The translations under genes and the position numbers were made by a program. Below are positions 1-8,135 of a stretch of DNA of 64,000 bases, in pieces (position 1 is the first letter of the stretch; each line of letters begins with the position of its first letter). Origin of the DNA: Straminergon stramineum. Its lineage: Eukaryota; Streptophyta; Bryopsida; Hypnales; Calliergonaceae. Below the pieces are notes generated by a model. It saw only the letters and a list, made by a program, of their open reading frames with translations, did no database searches and was not told the DNA's origin. The stretch covers positions 26,392,906 to 26,456,905 of the forward strand of contig OY987264.1 in the NCBI GenBank assembly GCA_963920665.1. The letters are read 5' to 3'.

Positions 1-220
1 TGAAGGGGTGAATGAATATTGAATTTATTGAAGATTAAAAAGTTCGGAAATGACACCTTCAATGCTTTATATCTTACAAGTGCAAGGTTTAGGAGTTCAA
101 ACTTTTTTATGACATATAATGAAAAGCAAATCACATATGTTCATCATTTTATCCACCCTAAAAAATAGAAGTACATTACTTTTGGGGTGGCATACATGGA
201 GAAGGTCCATGGTTTTTCTA
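1..220. other. AT-rich sequence, no gene seen
   Basis: No open frame or recognisable element. The block A repeats further right are oriented so that any gene they serve would be on the minus strand and would extend left into or beyond this stretch. Confidence 0.5.
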
Positions 221-257
221 TAGGGTTTAGGGTATAGGGTTAGGGTTTAGGGTTTAG
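221..257 (+). repeat. Interstitial telomere-like repeat (TTTAGGG)n
   Basis: About five imperfect tandem copies of the plant telomere heptamer TTTAGGG. The tract is far too short for a functional telomere and is embedded in ordinary sequence. It supports a plant origin and may mark an old double-strand-break repair or fusion site. Confidence 0.75.
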
Positions 258-470
258 AAAACCCTCTTCAATTTATCTAATTAGTCTTACTATAATTCTG
301 TATTTATAGACTGATTTTGTAGTATTAACTAGCTACCAATATTGAAGGACAGGTCAGTTGTAGTCAATGAAGCATGCAATTAAGTTTGACTTCATTAGTG
401 TTGGAGATGGCTCACATCTTCTGCTATGGTGGTTTCTAGACTGGTGTGACTTTAAGATAAAGGCGATTGC

Positions 471-1233
471 TGGGGGGGGGGCAACTTCAAGTCCTGGGCG
501 ACCACGGGTGGGCGCTTGGTCTTCTCGCTTGCTGTTGTTGAGCCCAATTCGGTGGAATGGGGCGACTGCGGGTGGGGGTTGGATTTCTGGCTTGTTGTTC
601 TTGAGCCCAATTTGGTGGAATGGGGTGCGACTGTAGGTGGAGGGCGAGTTCAGGTCTTGGGCGACCGCGGGTGGGGGCGACTTCAGGTCCTGGTGGTTTC
701 GAGCCCAATTCGGTGGAATGGGGCGACTGCGGGTGGGGGGCGAGTTTAGGTCTTGGGCGACTGCAGGTGGGGGTTGGATTTCTGGCTTGTTGTTGTTGAG
801 CCCAATTTGGTGGAATGGGGTGCGATTGCGGGTGGGGGGCGAGTTTAGGTCTAAGGAGACCGCGGGTGGAGGCGACTTCAGGTCTTGGTGGTTTCGAGGC
901 CAATTTGTTGGATTGGGGGCGACTGCGGGTGGGGGGCGAGTTCAGGTCCTGGGCAACCGCGGGTGAGGGCGACTTCAGGTCCTGGTGGTTTCGAGCCCAA
1001 TTCGGTGGAATGGGGCGACTACGGGTGGGGGTTGGATTTCTGGCTTATTGTTGTTGAGCCCAATTTGGTGGAATGGAGTGCGACTGCGGGTGGGGGGCGA
1101 GTTCAGGTCTTGGGCGACCGCGGGTGGGGGCGACTTCAGGTCCTGGTGGTTTCGAGGCCAATTTGGTGGATTGGGGGCGACTGTGGGTGGGAGGTGAGTT
1201 CAGGTACTGGGCGACCGCGGGTGGGGGCGTGCC
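471..1233 (-). repeat. GC-rich repeat block A (17-bp modules)
   Basis: The block opens with a run of about ten G and is built from modules of about 17 bp such as GGCGACTGCGGGTGGGG and GGCGAGTTCAGGTCTTG. These alternate with a spacer of about 28 bp ending in GGTGGAATGG and a second spacer containing GGATTTCTGGCTTGTTG (at about 581, 776 and 1034). The core GGCGACYGCGGGT is the reverse complement of the ACCCGCGGTCGCC core in blocks B and C. The block is open in several frames on both strands, which is a composition effect. G-quadruplex formation is possible. Strand is given as minus because in that direction the core reads as it does upstream of the three genes. Confidence 0.85.
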
Positions 1234-1311
1234 TTCCAATCCAAAGAAGTTTCAATAAGTATAATGAGTTCAACTTTTAACATCTAAGAACAAGTCACTT
1301 CATTAGGACCT

Positions 1312-1459
1312 TGGGGTCTTCAAGGCATCTTCAGGTGATGCATGGAAGGTTTTGGCTTCTTCGAAGTCATTGTTCTTGTGGAGGTCTCAGGTTCGATCCC
1401 CAATGAGATCAATTTGGTTTGGTTCTTGTAGCCAACTGACAAAAAAGAAAAAAAAAGAC
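1312..1459 (+). mobile_element. Possible tRNA-derived SINE fragment
   Basis: GGTTCGATCCC at about 1390 fits the RNA polymerase III B-box consensus, and the stretch ends in an A-rich tail (AAAAAAGAAAAAAAAAG) at about 1440. No convincing A-box and no target duplication were found, so this could be chance. Confidence 0.3.
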
Positions 1460-1523
1460 GTCAAGCTAATTCCCTGTGGTATGTGGGAGGGAAGGTGATT
1501 TGATTCGCAAGGTCTAGGGGATG

Positions 1524-1643
1524 GTCCATGAGAGTTATAAGAAATCAGTATTGAATTTCGGACGGAAATGTATGTGGTGCAACCTTGCACCTCATACATT
1601 TCCGTACGAAATTCAATACTGACCGTCTCAACCCTCATAGTAC
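1524..1643. repeat. Long hairpin / MITE-like inverted repeat
   Basis: The arms 1546-1574 and 1593-1621 are 29 bp with a single mismatch. Weaker pairing extends outward to 1524 and 1643, and the loop of 18 bases itself contains GTGCAACCTTGCAC. The fold-back is about 120 bp. It could be a very short MITE or a small-RNA precursor-like hairpin. No target duplication was identified. Confidence 0.7.
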
Positions 1644-2716
1644 ATCTCCGAAATCTTGGGAATCAAATGATGTTTCCTGCTCACCTATCGGAGTGACCAA
1701 ACTTGACGTTTTGTCTCTTTGGAGAGAGATTATTTTTTGTATACAAAAGTTGAAGTAAACCTTGGATAGCTTTTACAAGAACATATTGAATGTCCTCCAT
1801 AGAATACTTAGCCAAAGAAATTGTACATTGTATAAGGATTTGCATGTGACGGTTCTTCATCTTTAAACAATGGGGTGGCTAATTTTGAGTCCATAAATGA
1901 TAGAAACTCTCTATATAGGATAGAAGAGCATCTCATCATCTTGTAAATTTTGTAGTGTAAGAAGGGGTGGTCCTCCTTGGAAAGTTTACTTCCGAAGACC
2001 ACATCTATAATTTGTAACTTAACAATTTACAACATCTAAGAAAGATGATTTCGAAGGTGTCCCATTTGTCCATTTAGAAATTTCTTGTATTTTGTGGGTG
2101 ACCAATTTTGAAGGATTGGCATGCAAAAAAAAGAAATGATAGCATTCAAACACCCTTGATGGTTTGCACAATGTCTTCATCAAGGATAACAATCTTTTGA
2201 CTTGATGTGCATATGCTTCATTTATTGTTCATTTCAATGTGCTCTGCAACATGTATGTTTGCATTTATGACCTCTTCCACCCCAAAAGGGTTTAGGGTTG
2301 TGTAAAAAAGCCAAATTCATGTTCACTGTAGAGCAAACTTGAAGAAATTAGAAAAAGACTTTGGACACTTCTAAAGTAACCTCTATAATATCATTATGCA
2401 AAGGTAGAATGTAAGTATTTCAAGTTCTCCCTTTTTGTTTCAATAGAAGTCAATCATGTCCCGTACTTTTATATTTCTGATTCCCTTTTTCCGTTTTGGC
2501 CCATTCCTTTTTTTTCTTTGTGAACATTGTAGACATATATTTGGAACCATAAAGAAACAAGTCAAAATCTAATTCCACATTCTAGACCATATCATAGTGG
2601 TCTTATGATTTTATTCGAAAGCAAGCGAAATAGAAGTGGGAAGTTGTAATGCCAATGTTTCTACCCATTATGAAGGTTTCTTTTAGCTATTATTTAGGAT
2701 GGTCCATCCTTTTTGG

Positions 2717-2943
2717 ACCCGCGGTCGCCCCCACGCGAATGGTCGCCTCCATCCCTAAGGACCTCTGGAACCCGCAGTCACCCCCTCTCGCGGTCGCCCC
2801 AACCCGCAGTCGCCCCCCCTACGGTCGCCTCCATACCCGCGGTTGCCCCATACTCGCGGTCGCCCATTTCGCATGCGCCAGACCCACACGCGCTCCAAGG
2901 CGACCTCGGGTACTTAAGCGGTCGCCCAGACTCGCGGTCGCCA
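2717..2943 (+). repeat. GC-rich repeat block B, upstream of the kinase-like gene
   Basis: Many variants of ACCCGCGGTCGCC (also CCCGCAGTCGCC and CTCGCGGTCGCC) are separated by short spacers, in sharp contrast to AT-rich flanks. The block ends about 145 bp before the start codon chosen for the kinase-like gene, so it lies in the promoter or 5' leader. The core reads in the sense direction of that gene. Confidence 0.85.
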
Positions 2944-3088
2944 TTCTTGGTCTTGCGCATTGGCTTTCATCCACCTTGAAGTGGCTAAATGCGTGCTCGT
3001 GGGTCAAGGTGATTTCAGAAGGGGAAGTTTTTGCCCATTTTTCTCTCCAAGTTCAAGTCAAGAACGCCTCGTTTTTCAAAAGAGGACC

Positions 3089-4678
3089 ATGTCTACTTCA
3101 AAGGAAGGAAGTAGTACAGGTCGGATATCGGCTTGGGACAAGGACCTTGATAATCCTGCAGCATTTGTTGTAGATATAACTACCAAGGAGGTAATTGGGG
3201 GTGCCGGACCATCCAAGACAAAGAAGTCCAAGATAGCACACAATAAGGACCCTACCTATCCTCCAGCACGATATACGACCTATGCGCATGAGGCTTGTCT
3301 CCAATGGTATGAGGAAAAAAGTGTACAATATTTGGAGAGGAAATACTTGAGAAATAAAGAGGCAGGCATCCAATCCTTGAAGGATGAGTTGGAGGAATTT
3401 ATTACAAGGAAATGCAAGGAATCTTCGGACTATGCAGATGTGGATGAAGTGTATTTCAACCAATGGCAAACGTGGATTGGCAATTGCCTACAAACTGGTA
3501 TATTCAACACTAAGAAGTTGATGCTTGAGTTGCGACCTATAGTGCTTGGATTTGGAGAAACGGATAGGGCCCAAGAGTTCCGTGAGAAGATGGATTGGTG
3601 GCAAATTGCAGCAAAAAGATTGTCAAGGTTTGAAGCTAGGGGTATGGGGTGGCAGACGGATGCATTGAAGGCTGCATTTACAAGAGATAGTGGTTCATGT
3701 ATCATGTGGGTCTACTCAGAGGCCAAGGTGGTCCCACTTACTGGATTTGACCGTCAAGGAGGATATGCAAAGGTGCGCAAGGTACACATTGAAGGGATGT
3801 CCACGATCCCAGCGCATGTACATTTCGCGGGGAAATTGTCAAAGCAAAGGAACAAACACGATGCGAGGGTGGAACGGTCAGTGGAGGCTTTGGTATGCCC
3901 ATTGAATCATCCGGCCATTATTAAATTCCTAGCTGTCCATGACCAAACAATGGAAGCATACACTTTGTGGTGGAATGGTGGTAATTTCAAAGAGTTGCTT
4001 CATTTGAATGAGAAGGTGGTGTCGCATGCGGAGTGGCATGAAATCAAGTTGGTCAAGCAACTTACAGGCCAGCAACAAAAAGAAATTAGCCTCTTTCGAA
4101 GACACAAGGCCAAGTTGGCGTGGGCCCTAGTTTATGTGATAAGTCTCGTGCACAATGCTGGGGTGCTGCACAATGACTTGTCACCTGTGAACATATTGTT
4201 GCATTATCCCCCCTTCTCGGATGAAGAGATCAATATTGGGATTTGTAATTGGGGAATTGCAAGTTGTATTCAAGAAGGAGCTCCCTCGCATTTTGGATAT
4301 GAAAAACAGGAAAAACTTGATGCTGAGAGGATGGGCCATTGGTGGGCAGCTCCAGAGTTGTTCTATTTGTTTGGGCCAGAGGGTTCAGATACGAGTTTAG
4401 ATGTGATGAAAGCGACCTACAAATATTCGGTGAAGTCCGACTCTTATTCCATTGGAAAGTTGACCCAACGCATGAACATAGAACACATGGTTGAATACGA
4501 CAAGGACTTATTTAGAAATCATGAGTCATCAAGGTACTTTGCCATGAAGTTACGTGAACTAGTTGATGTTGATGTTAACAAAAGACCAACATGTGCGCAA
4601 GTGGTGGACCTCCTCATGGGTAAACCATGGTTCATGAAACCACCCGAATTCGTCTTTCGGGACTCTGTCCTCTCATAG
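3089..4678 (+). CDS. Protein-kinase-like protein with degraded catalytic motifs (likely pseudokinase)
   Basis: A single uninterrupted frame of 529 residues. The frame opens further upstream, but only from a TTG inside the repeat flank, so I use the ATG at 3089 (A at -3). The first 210 residues are charged, helical and unrecognised. Residues about 212-510 resemble a protein kinase: a weak glycine loop (RQGGYAKVRKV, near 224), an AGK that may be the ATP-anchoring lysine, a hinge-like LWWNGG, a catalytic loop GVLHNDLSPVN (near 361), NWG in place of DFG (near 387), WWAAPE (near 420), SDSYSIGKL for helix F, and RPTCAQV (near 499). The catalytic Asp and Asn are kept. The HRD Arg, the catalytic-loop Lys and the DFG Asp are changed, which suggests loss of or altered phosphotransfer. 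No signal peptide or membrane segment is seen. It is in tandem with the gene at 5419 and preceded by repeat block B. Confidence 0.8.
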   Translation: MSTSKEGSSTGRISAWDKDLDNPAAFVVDITTKEVIGGAGPSKTKKSKIAHNKDPTYPPARYTTYAHEACLQWYEEKSVQYLERKYLRNKEAGIQSLKDELEEFITRKCKESSDYADVDEVYFNQWQTWIGNCLQTGIFNTKKLMLELRPIVLGFGETDRAQEFREKMDWWQIAAKRLSRFEARGMGWQTDALKAAFTRDSGSCIMWVYSEAKVVPLTGFDRQGGYAKVRKVHIEGMSTIPAHVHFAGKLSKQRNKHDARVERSVEALVCPLNHPAIIKFLAVHDQTMEAYTLWWNGGNFKELLHLNEKVVSHAEWHEIKLVKQLTGQQQKEISLFRRHKAKLAWALVYVISLVHNAGVLHNDLSPVNILLHYPPFSDEEINIGICNWGIASCIQEGAPSHFGYEKQEKLDAERMGHWWAAPELFYLFGPEGSDTSLDVMKATYKYSVKSDSYSIGKLTQRMNIEHMVEYDKDLFRNHESSRYFAMKLRELVDVDVNKRPTCAQVVDLLMGKPWFMKPPEFVFRDSVLS

Positions 4679-4937
4679 GATTTGATGTAATAGTTTTCTA
4701 GCGGGAATAGTACTGTTGGCCACTTTATGAGCATCTCATTTTGGAAAAGCAATGCAAGTGTATAAACTATTTTTAATGTGAAGTGCATGTTTGGAATCAA
4801 AATATTGAGTATTGTACAGACACATCACCTACTTGCATGCATTTGGGTTTGAATATGAATTCTTTGCATGGTTCATTTGGAGGTAAGTCAATCTAATTGT
4901 TAAGGCAATTTAATTTCACTATTTAGTGAAGGTATGT

Positions 4938-5174
4938 GCCGTCGCGGTCGGGGGTTTGGGACCCGCGGTCGCCCNNNNNNNNNNNNNNNNNNNNNNNNNN
5001 NNNNNNNNNNNNNNNNNNNNNNNNNNNNNNNNNNNNNNNNNNNNNNNNNNNNNNNNNNNNNNNNNNNNNNNNNNNNNNNNNNNNNNNNNNNNNNNNNNNN
5101 NNNNNNNNNNNNNNNNNNNNNNNNNNNNNNNNNNNNNNNNNNNNNNNNNNNNNNNNNNNNNNNNNNNNNNNNNN
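4938..5174 (+). repeat. GC-rich repeat block C, mostly lost in an assembly gap
   Basis: Visible sequence at 4938-4974 contains GTCGCGGTCGGG and GGGACCCGCGGTCGCCC, the same core as block B and in the same orientation, and then runs into unresolved bases. The block lies upstream of the coiled-coil gene at 5419 and shares its orientation. Its true length is unknown. Confidence 0.7.
4975..5174. other. Assembly gap (200 N)
   Basis: Exactly 200 unresolved bases, probably a placeholder size. It begins inside a GC-rich tandem repeat, so a collapsed or unsequenced array is the likely cause. Frames crossing it are meaningless. Confidence 0.98.
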
Positions 5175-5418
5175 GCTTGAGAGGGGAGGTCGGTGTTGTG
5201 AGGAGGATATTCTATGTCTCCTCATGTCACTTTCATCCATTGATTGTAAATCACGCTGAATTGTTTGAAACTTGATTGTGATTGTAAATGTTCATGTTGA
5301 TGTATTTGTAAATGTGAATTACCACGAGGTAATAGATTTAAGTTTGGACAACCATGGTTTTAGGCTTGGTATATTTGGCATAGTATCTGAGTAGAATTGA
5401 TCGTATAGATTGAGCACT

Positions 5419-6882
5419 ATGGAGAATGAGCCCCCACCATTGACGCCTGCCACAATCAAATGCCTTACACGACAAGAGATGAAGCTCATCCGCGACAAGG
5501 GTCGGAAACGGTCCGGTAAAATTCACAAGAAGTGTGTGGCCATTTTGATCCATCCAAAGATTAAGGCATTTAAAGGTTGGAGAAATGAACCTGAGCCTTG
5601 GAGTTACAAAACCGTTTGCAAATACGTGGATTGGTGCCACATCAGCAAATTATTTCCCTTGTATCGGCACAAAGAACATCTGAAGCAAAACAAAGTAAAT
5701 CTTGCATACTCCAAGGATGAGGGCTTCATACTTAGATGTTGTGAGGTGTGGAAGCACTTGTATTTGGAGGACTCAACTTACCGAAACAACAATTTCTGTT
5801 TCTTTCTTGTGAGAATGGTGTATGCTGAATATATGTTGAAGAAGGAGGTGGATTGGTCAACATTGAAGGAGGTCCCTATTGCGATCATTCCGGAGACTAC
5901 AAAAATTTTACCACCAGATGAACCTGTGGATGTAAAAAAGATGTTATCCAAGGTGAAGCGTGGGAAGTCATTTGTTCGCGATGAAAGCGTGGTTTGGTCA
6001 GAGACTTCTAGCTCTGATCTACACACCCATGAATACGATGGACATTCTTTCCACAGCGATGAGGAGGAGGTTGCCATACAAGAATCTAGGCCGGCTGTGG
6101 ATGTGGGAGTCAACCAAAGTGGACAATCAGCTCAAGAGCCCATCATAGTACAAGATACGGATGAAGAAGGCATGGATGATGGGGTGGCTAGGAGAGTGGA
6201 CCCCGTTTTGCGAGAGGGTGACGGGAGTGGTGGAGGAAGCGATTCAGAAAATGAAGAGGCAATGTTGCTTGCCAAAATAGAAAGTGCAAAATTAGCATTG
6301 CGTGCAAAGAACGAGCAATTGAAAACTTTGAAGGAGCAAGAAATGAATCCCACTTTCGTAGAGGTGTTGAAGCAACGGTTGAAGGCCATAACGAACGTCA
6401 TCAAAGAGAATGACAAGGGCTTCCATTCCTTCAAAAGAAATCGCGATTTTTATTTGAAGGAAATGAAGAGTGGGAAGGTGCATAAAATGGACCATTATTT
6501 GATATGGGAATCAAAACTCGAAACCCTTGTCCGCAAACGTCAGCAGGCAGAGAATGAAAGGCGAAGCCTAGAACTTCAAATAATGGAGAAGAAGAAAGAA
6601 TATTACGAGGCTGCCATCCAGTACGTTCCAAAAGTAGAGCTTTTGGCTTCTTCCTCAACATATGGTAGTGTTGCTGGAGAAGTAGCAACGCTTGAGAAGT
6701 TGGTGAAGTTCCATGAGCAAAGATTACCATTGATGGTATCGGAGTTGGAAGCTTTGAGGGCAGAAAGTCGTTTTTTTTCGGATTGGTATAAGTGGAATAG
6801 AGCTAGCATAGGGAAGTCTGATGCAGAATTACAACAAATGGGTCCGGAGCCCATTTTGAAGGACTACCTCAACACAAAATAA
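5419..6882 (+). CDS. Coiled-coil protein sharing an N-terminal domain with the RING-H2 neighbour
   Basis: A single frame of 487 residues starting at the ATG at 5419; the frame extends nine bases upstream only from a TTG. Residues about 27-150 align with the N-terminus of the RING protein at 8136-10628. Shared landmarks in order are IH-K, AFKGW, EPW, WCHI with K-x-FPL, N-x-x-NL-x-Y, RC-x-E-x-W, and KEVDWST. An acidic, serine-rich linker follows (about 190-275), then predicted coiled coils near 275-310, 362-400 and 424-450. No catalytic motif, signal peptide or membrane helix is visible. It may be an adaptor or scaffold that oligomerises through the coils. It is in tandem with the kinase-like gene, convergent with the RING gene, and preceded by block C. 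I do not recognise the family. Confidence 0.8.
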   Translation: MENEPPPLTPATIKCLTRQEMKLIRDKGRKRSGKIHKKCVAILIHPKIKAFKGWRNEPEPWSYKTVCKYVDWCHISKLFPLYRHKEHLKQNKVNLAYSKDEGFILRCCEVWKHLYLEDSTYRNNNFCFFLVRMVYAEYMLKKEVDWSTLKEVPIAIIPETTKILPPDEPVDVKKMLSKVKRGKSFVRDESVVWSETSSSDLHTHEYDGHSFHSDEEEVAIQESRPAVDVGVNQSGQSAQEPIIVQDTDEEGMDDGVARRVDPVLREGDGSGGGSDSENEEAMLLAKIESAKLALRAKNEQLKTLKEQEMNPTFVEVLKQRLKAITNVIKENDKGFHSFKRNRDFYLKEMKSGKVHKMDHYLIWESKLETLVRKRQQAENERRSLELQIMEKKKEYYEAAIQYVPKVELLASSSTYGSVAGEVATLEKLVKFHEQRLPLMVSELEALRAESRFFSDWYKWNRASIGKSDAELQQMGPEPILKDYLNTK

Positions 6883-8135
6883 AATACCTAGGAATACAAT
6901 GAGGATAAATACTTTCACCATGATTATTTTGTATTTTGCCTATCCTGGTGTTATAAAGAAATGCAATGTTTTGAGATAAAACAATGTATATGGTGTCTTG
7001 AAGCAATGTGTGTACTAGAATAGTTAAATTGGTGTGGGCACACTAGTGGTGTGCATGGAAGGGAGAAAATGCCACACCATTTTGGGATCTTACAACTTTT
7101 CTATATGGATGAATATGTCTCTCTCATGTTTTGGGAGAAGGTGATGGTATGATGAATGGAATGGGATTCTTGCACATAATTACAATCGAATAGGAACATG
7201 GGATTGATGGGAAGTTCTTGATTCTTGACTGTAAAAGTTGACATAGTATTTTCACTATTTTGTGAGAATGTCGTCATGAAATCTACAGTACAACTTGTAT
7301 TAATGATTTTCATATGAATAGTGGAGAACGAAAAACCAATTATGCCCCAAATACCATATTAATCGAGGAAATTTATTGAGCTTATTTGTCTCGGGTGATT
7401 TGCTGCATTGTTCCTCCTTGTATATAGGATTTTTTAGAATTCTAGCTTTAGCATAATTTGAAGAAAATTACAATGGATATTGAGGAATTAGGTAGGTTTT
7501 ATATGTAAGTTGGCCTACTCATGTTTTTTATGAATCAAAATTTTGACCTCCAAGGACAGGGTGAACCATTTGAAGGTATGGTAATGTGAAGTCAACAAGT
7601 CAACATCCACGAAAAGGGGCATGTTGTATTTGAACCCCTTTTATTCCTTCTTTGGCCAAGTATCTTGAAAGCTTAGAGGAAAAGCTTCCTATAATTAGAA
7701 CCTCACGATTTTAAAGAATATGAAAGGAAATATCCAATTGGACAATGATGCTCCACTCTAGTGAGTAGTGACCTAGTTTTCTTCTCAATGCAAGTGAAAT
7801 TAATTTGAAAAGTTAAACTTTAAGAGCTTTGTTGATTTGATTCATACAAACTATTTTGGGAAGAACTCAAAAAGATCATTCTCGATATGATTTCAGAAAT
7901 TGGTGCTTTGGTAGAGAGGAAAAAAAGGTAGTATTAAATAAAAATCAATGCCATATGGAATTGCCGTACATAGGTATGCTAGGAAGTCGTAGAAGTGGAA
8001 TGAAAGAAGCAAACCCTAAACCACTCCATCATACTTGCCAAAACAACTAGAAACATAGTGTAACTAAAACCTAACCCTTACTTGTCATCTATTATGATGG
8101 GAGGTAAGGCTAAATTGCATGATTCCTACGAATGT
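6883..8135. other. Intergenic region between two convergent genes
   Basis: Holds the 3' ends of the converging genes at 5419-6882 and 8136-10628. No open frame above chance, no GC-rich repeat block and no clear transposable element. Confidence 0.6.

Larger units (their letters stand above)
1234..2716. other. Intergenic, no gene; contains a SINE-like stretch and a hairpin
   Basis: Apart from the SINE-like stretch near 1312-1459 and the inverted repeat at 1524-1643, this is AT-rich sequence with only short chance open frames. Confidence 0.5.

Noticed and set aside
367..1280. Several long open frames on both strands, rich in Gly, Trp, Arg or Pro
   Set aside because: They follow the periodic GC-rich block A in several frames at once; the repeat explains the openness.
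2960..3088. Upstream extension of the kinase-like frame
   Set aside because: Begins at TTG, not ATG, and lies in the block B flank; the ATG at 3089 has better context.
2649..3173. 174-codon plus-strand frame overlapping the kinase-like gene start
   Set aside because: Passes through block B in another frame, and its composition reflects the repeat.
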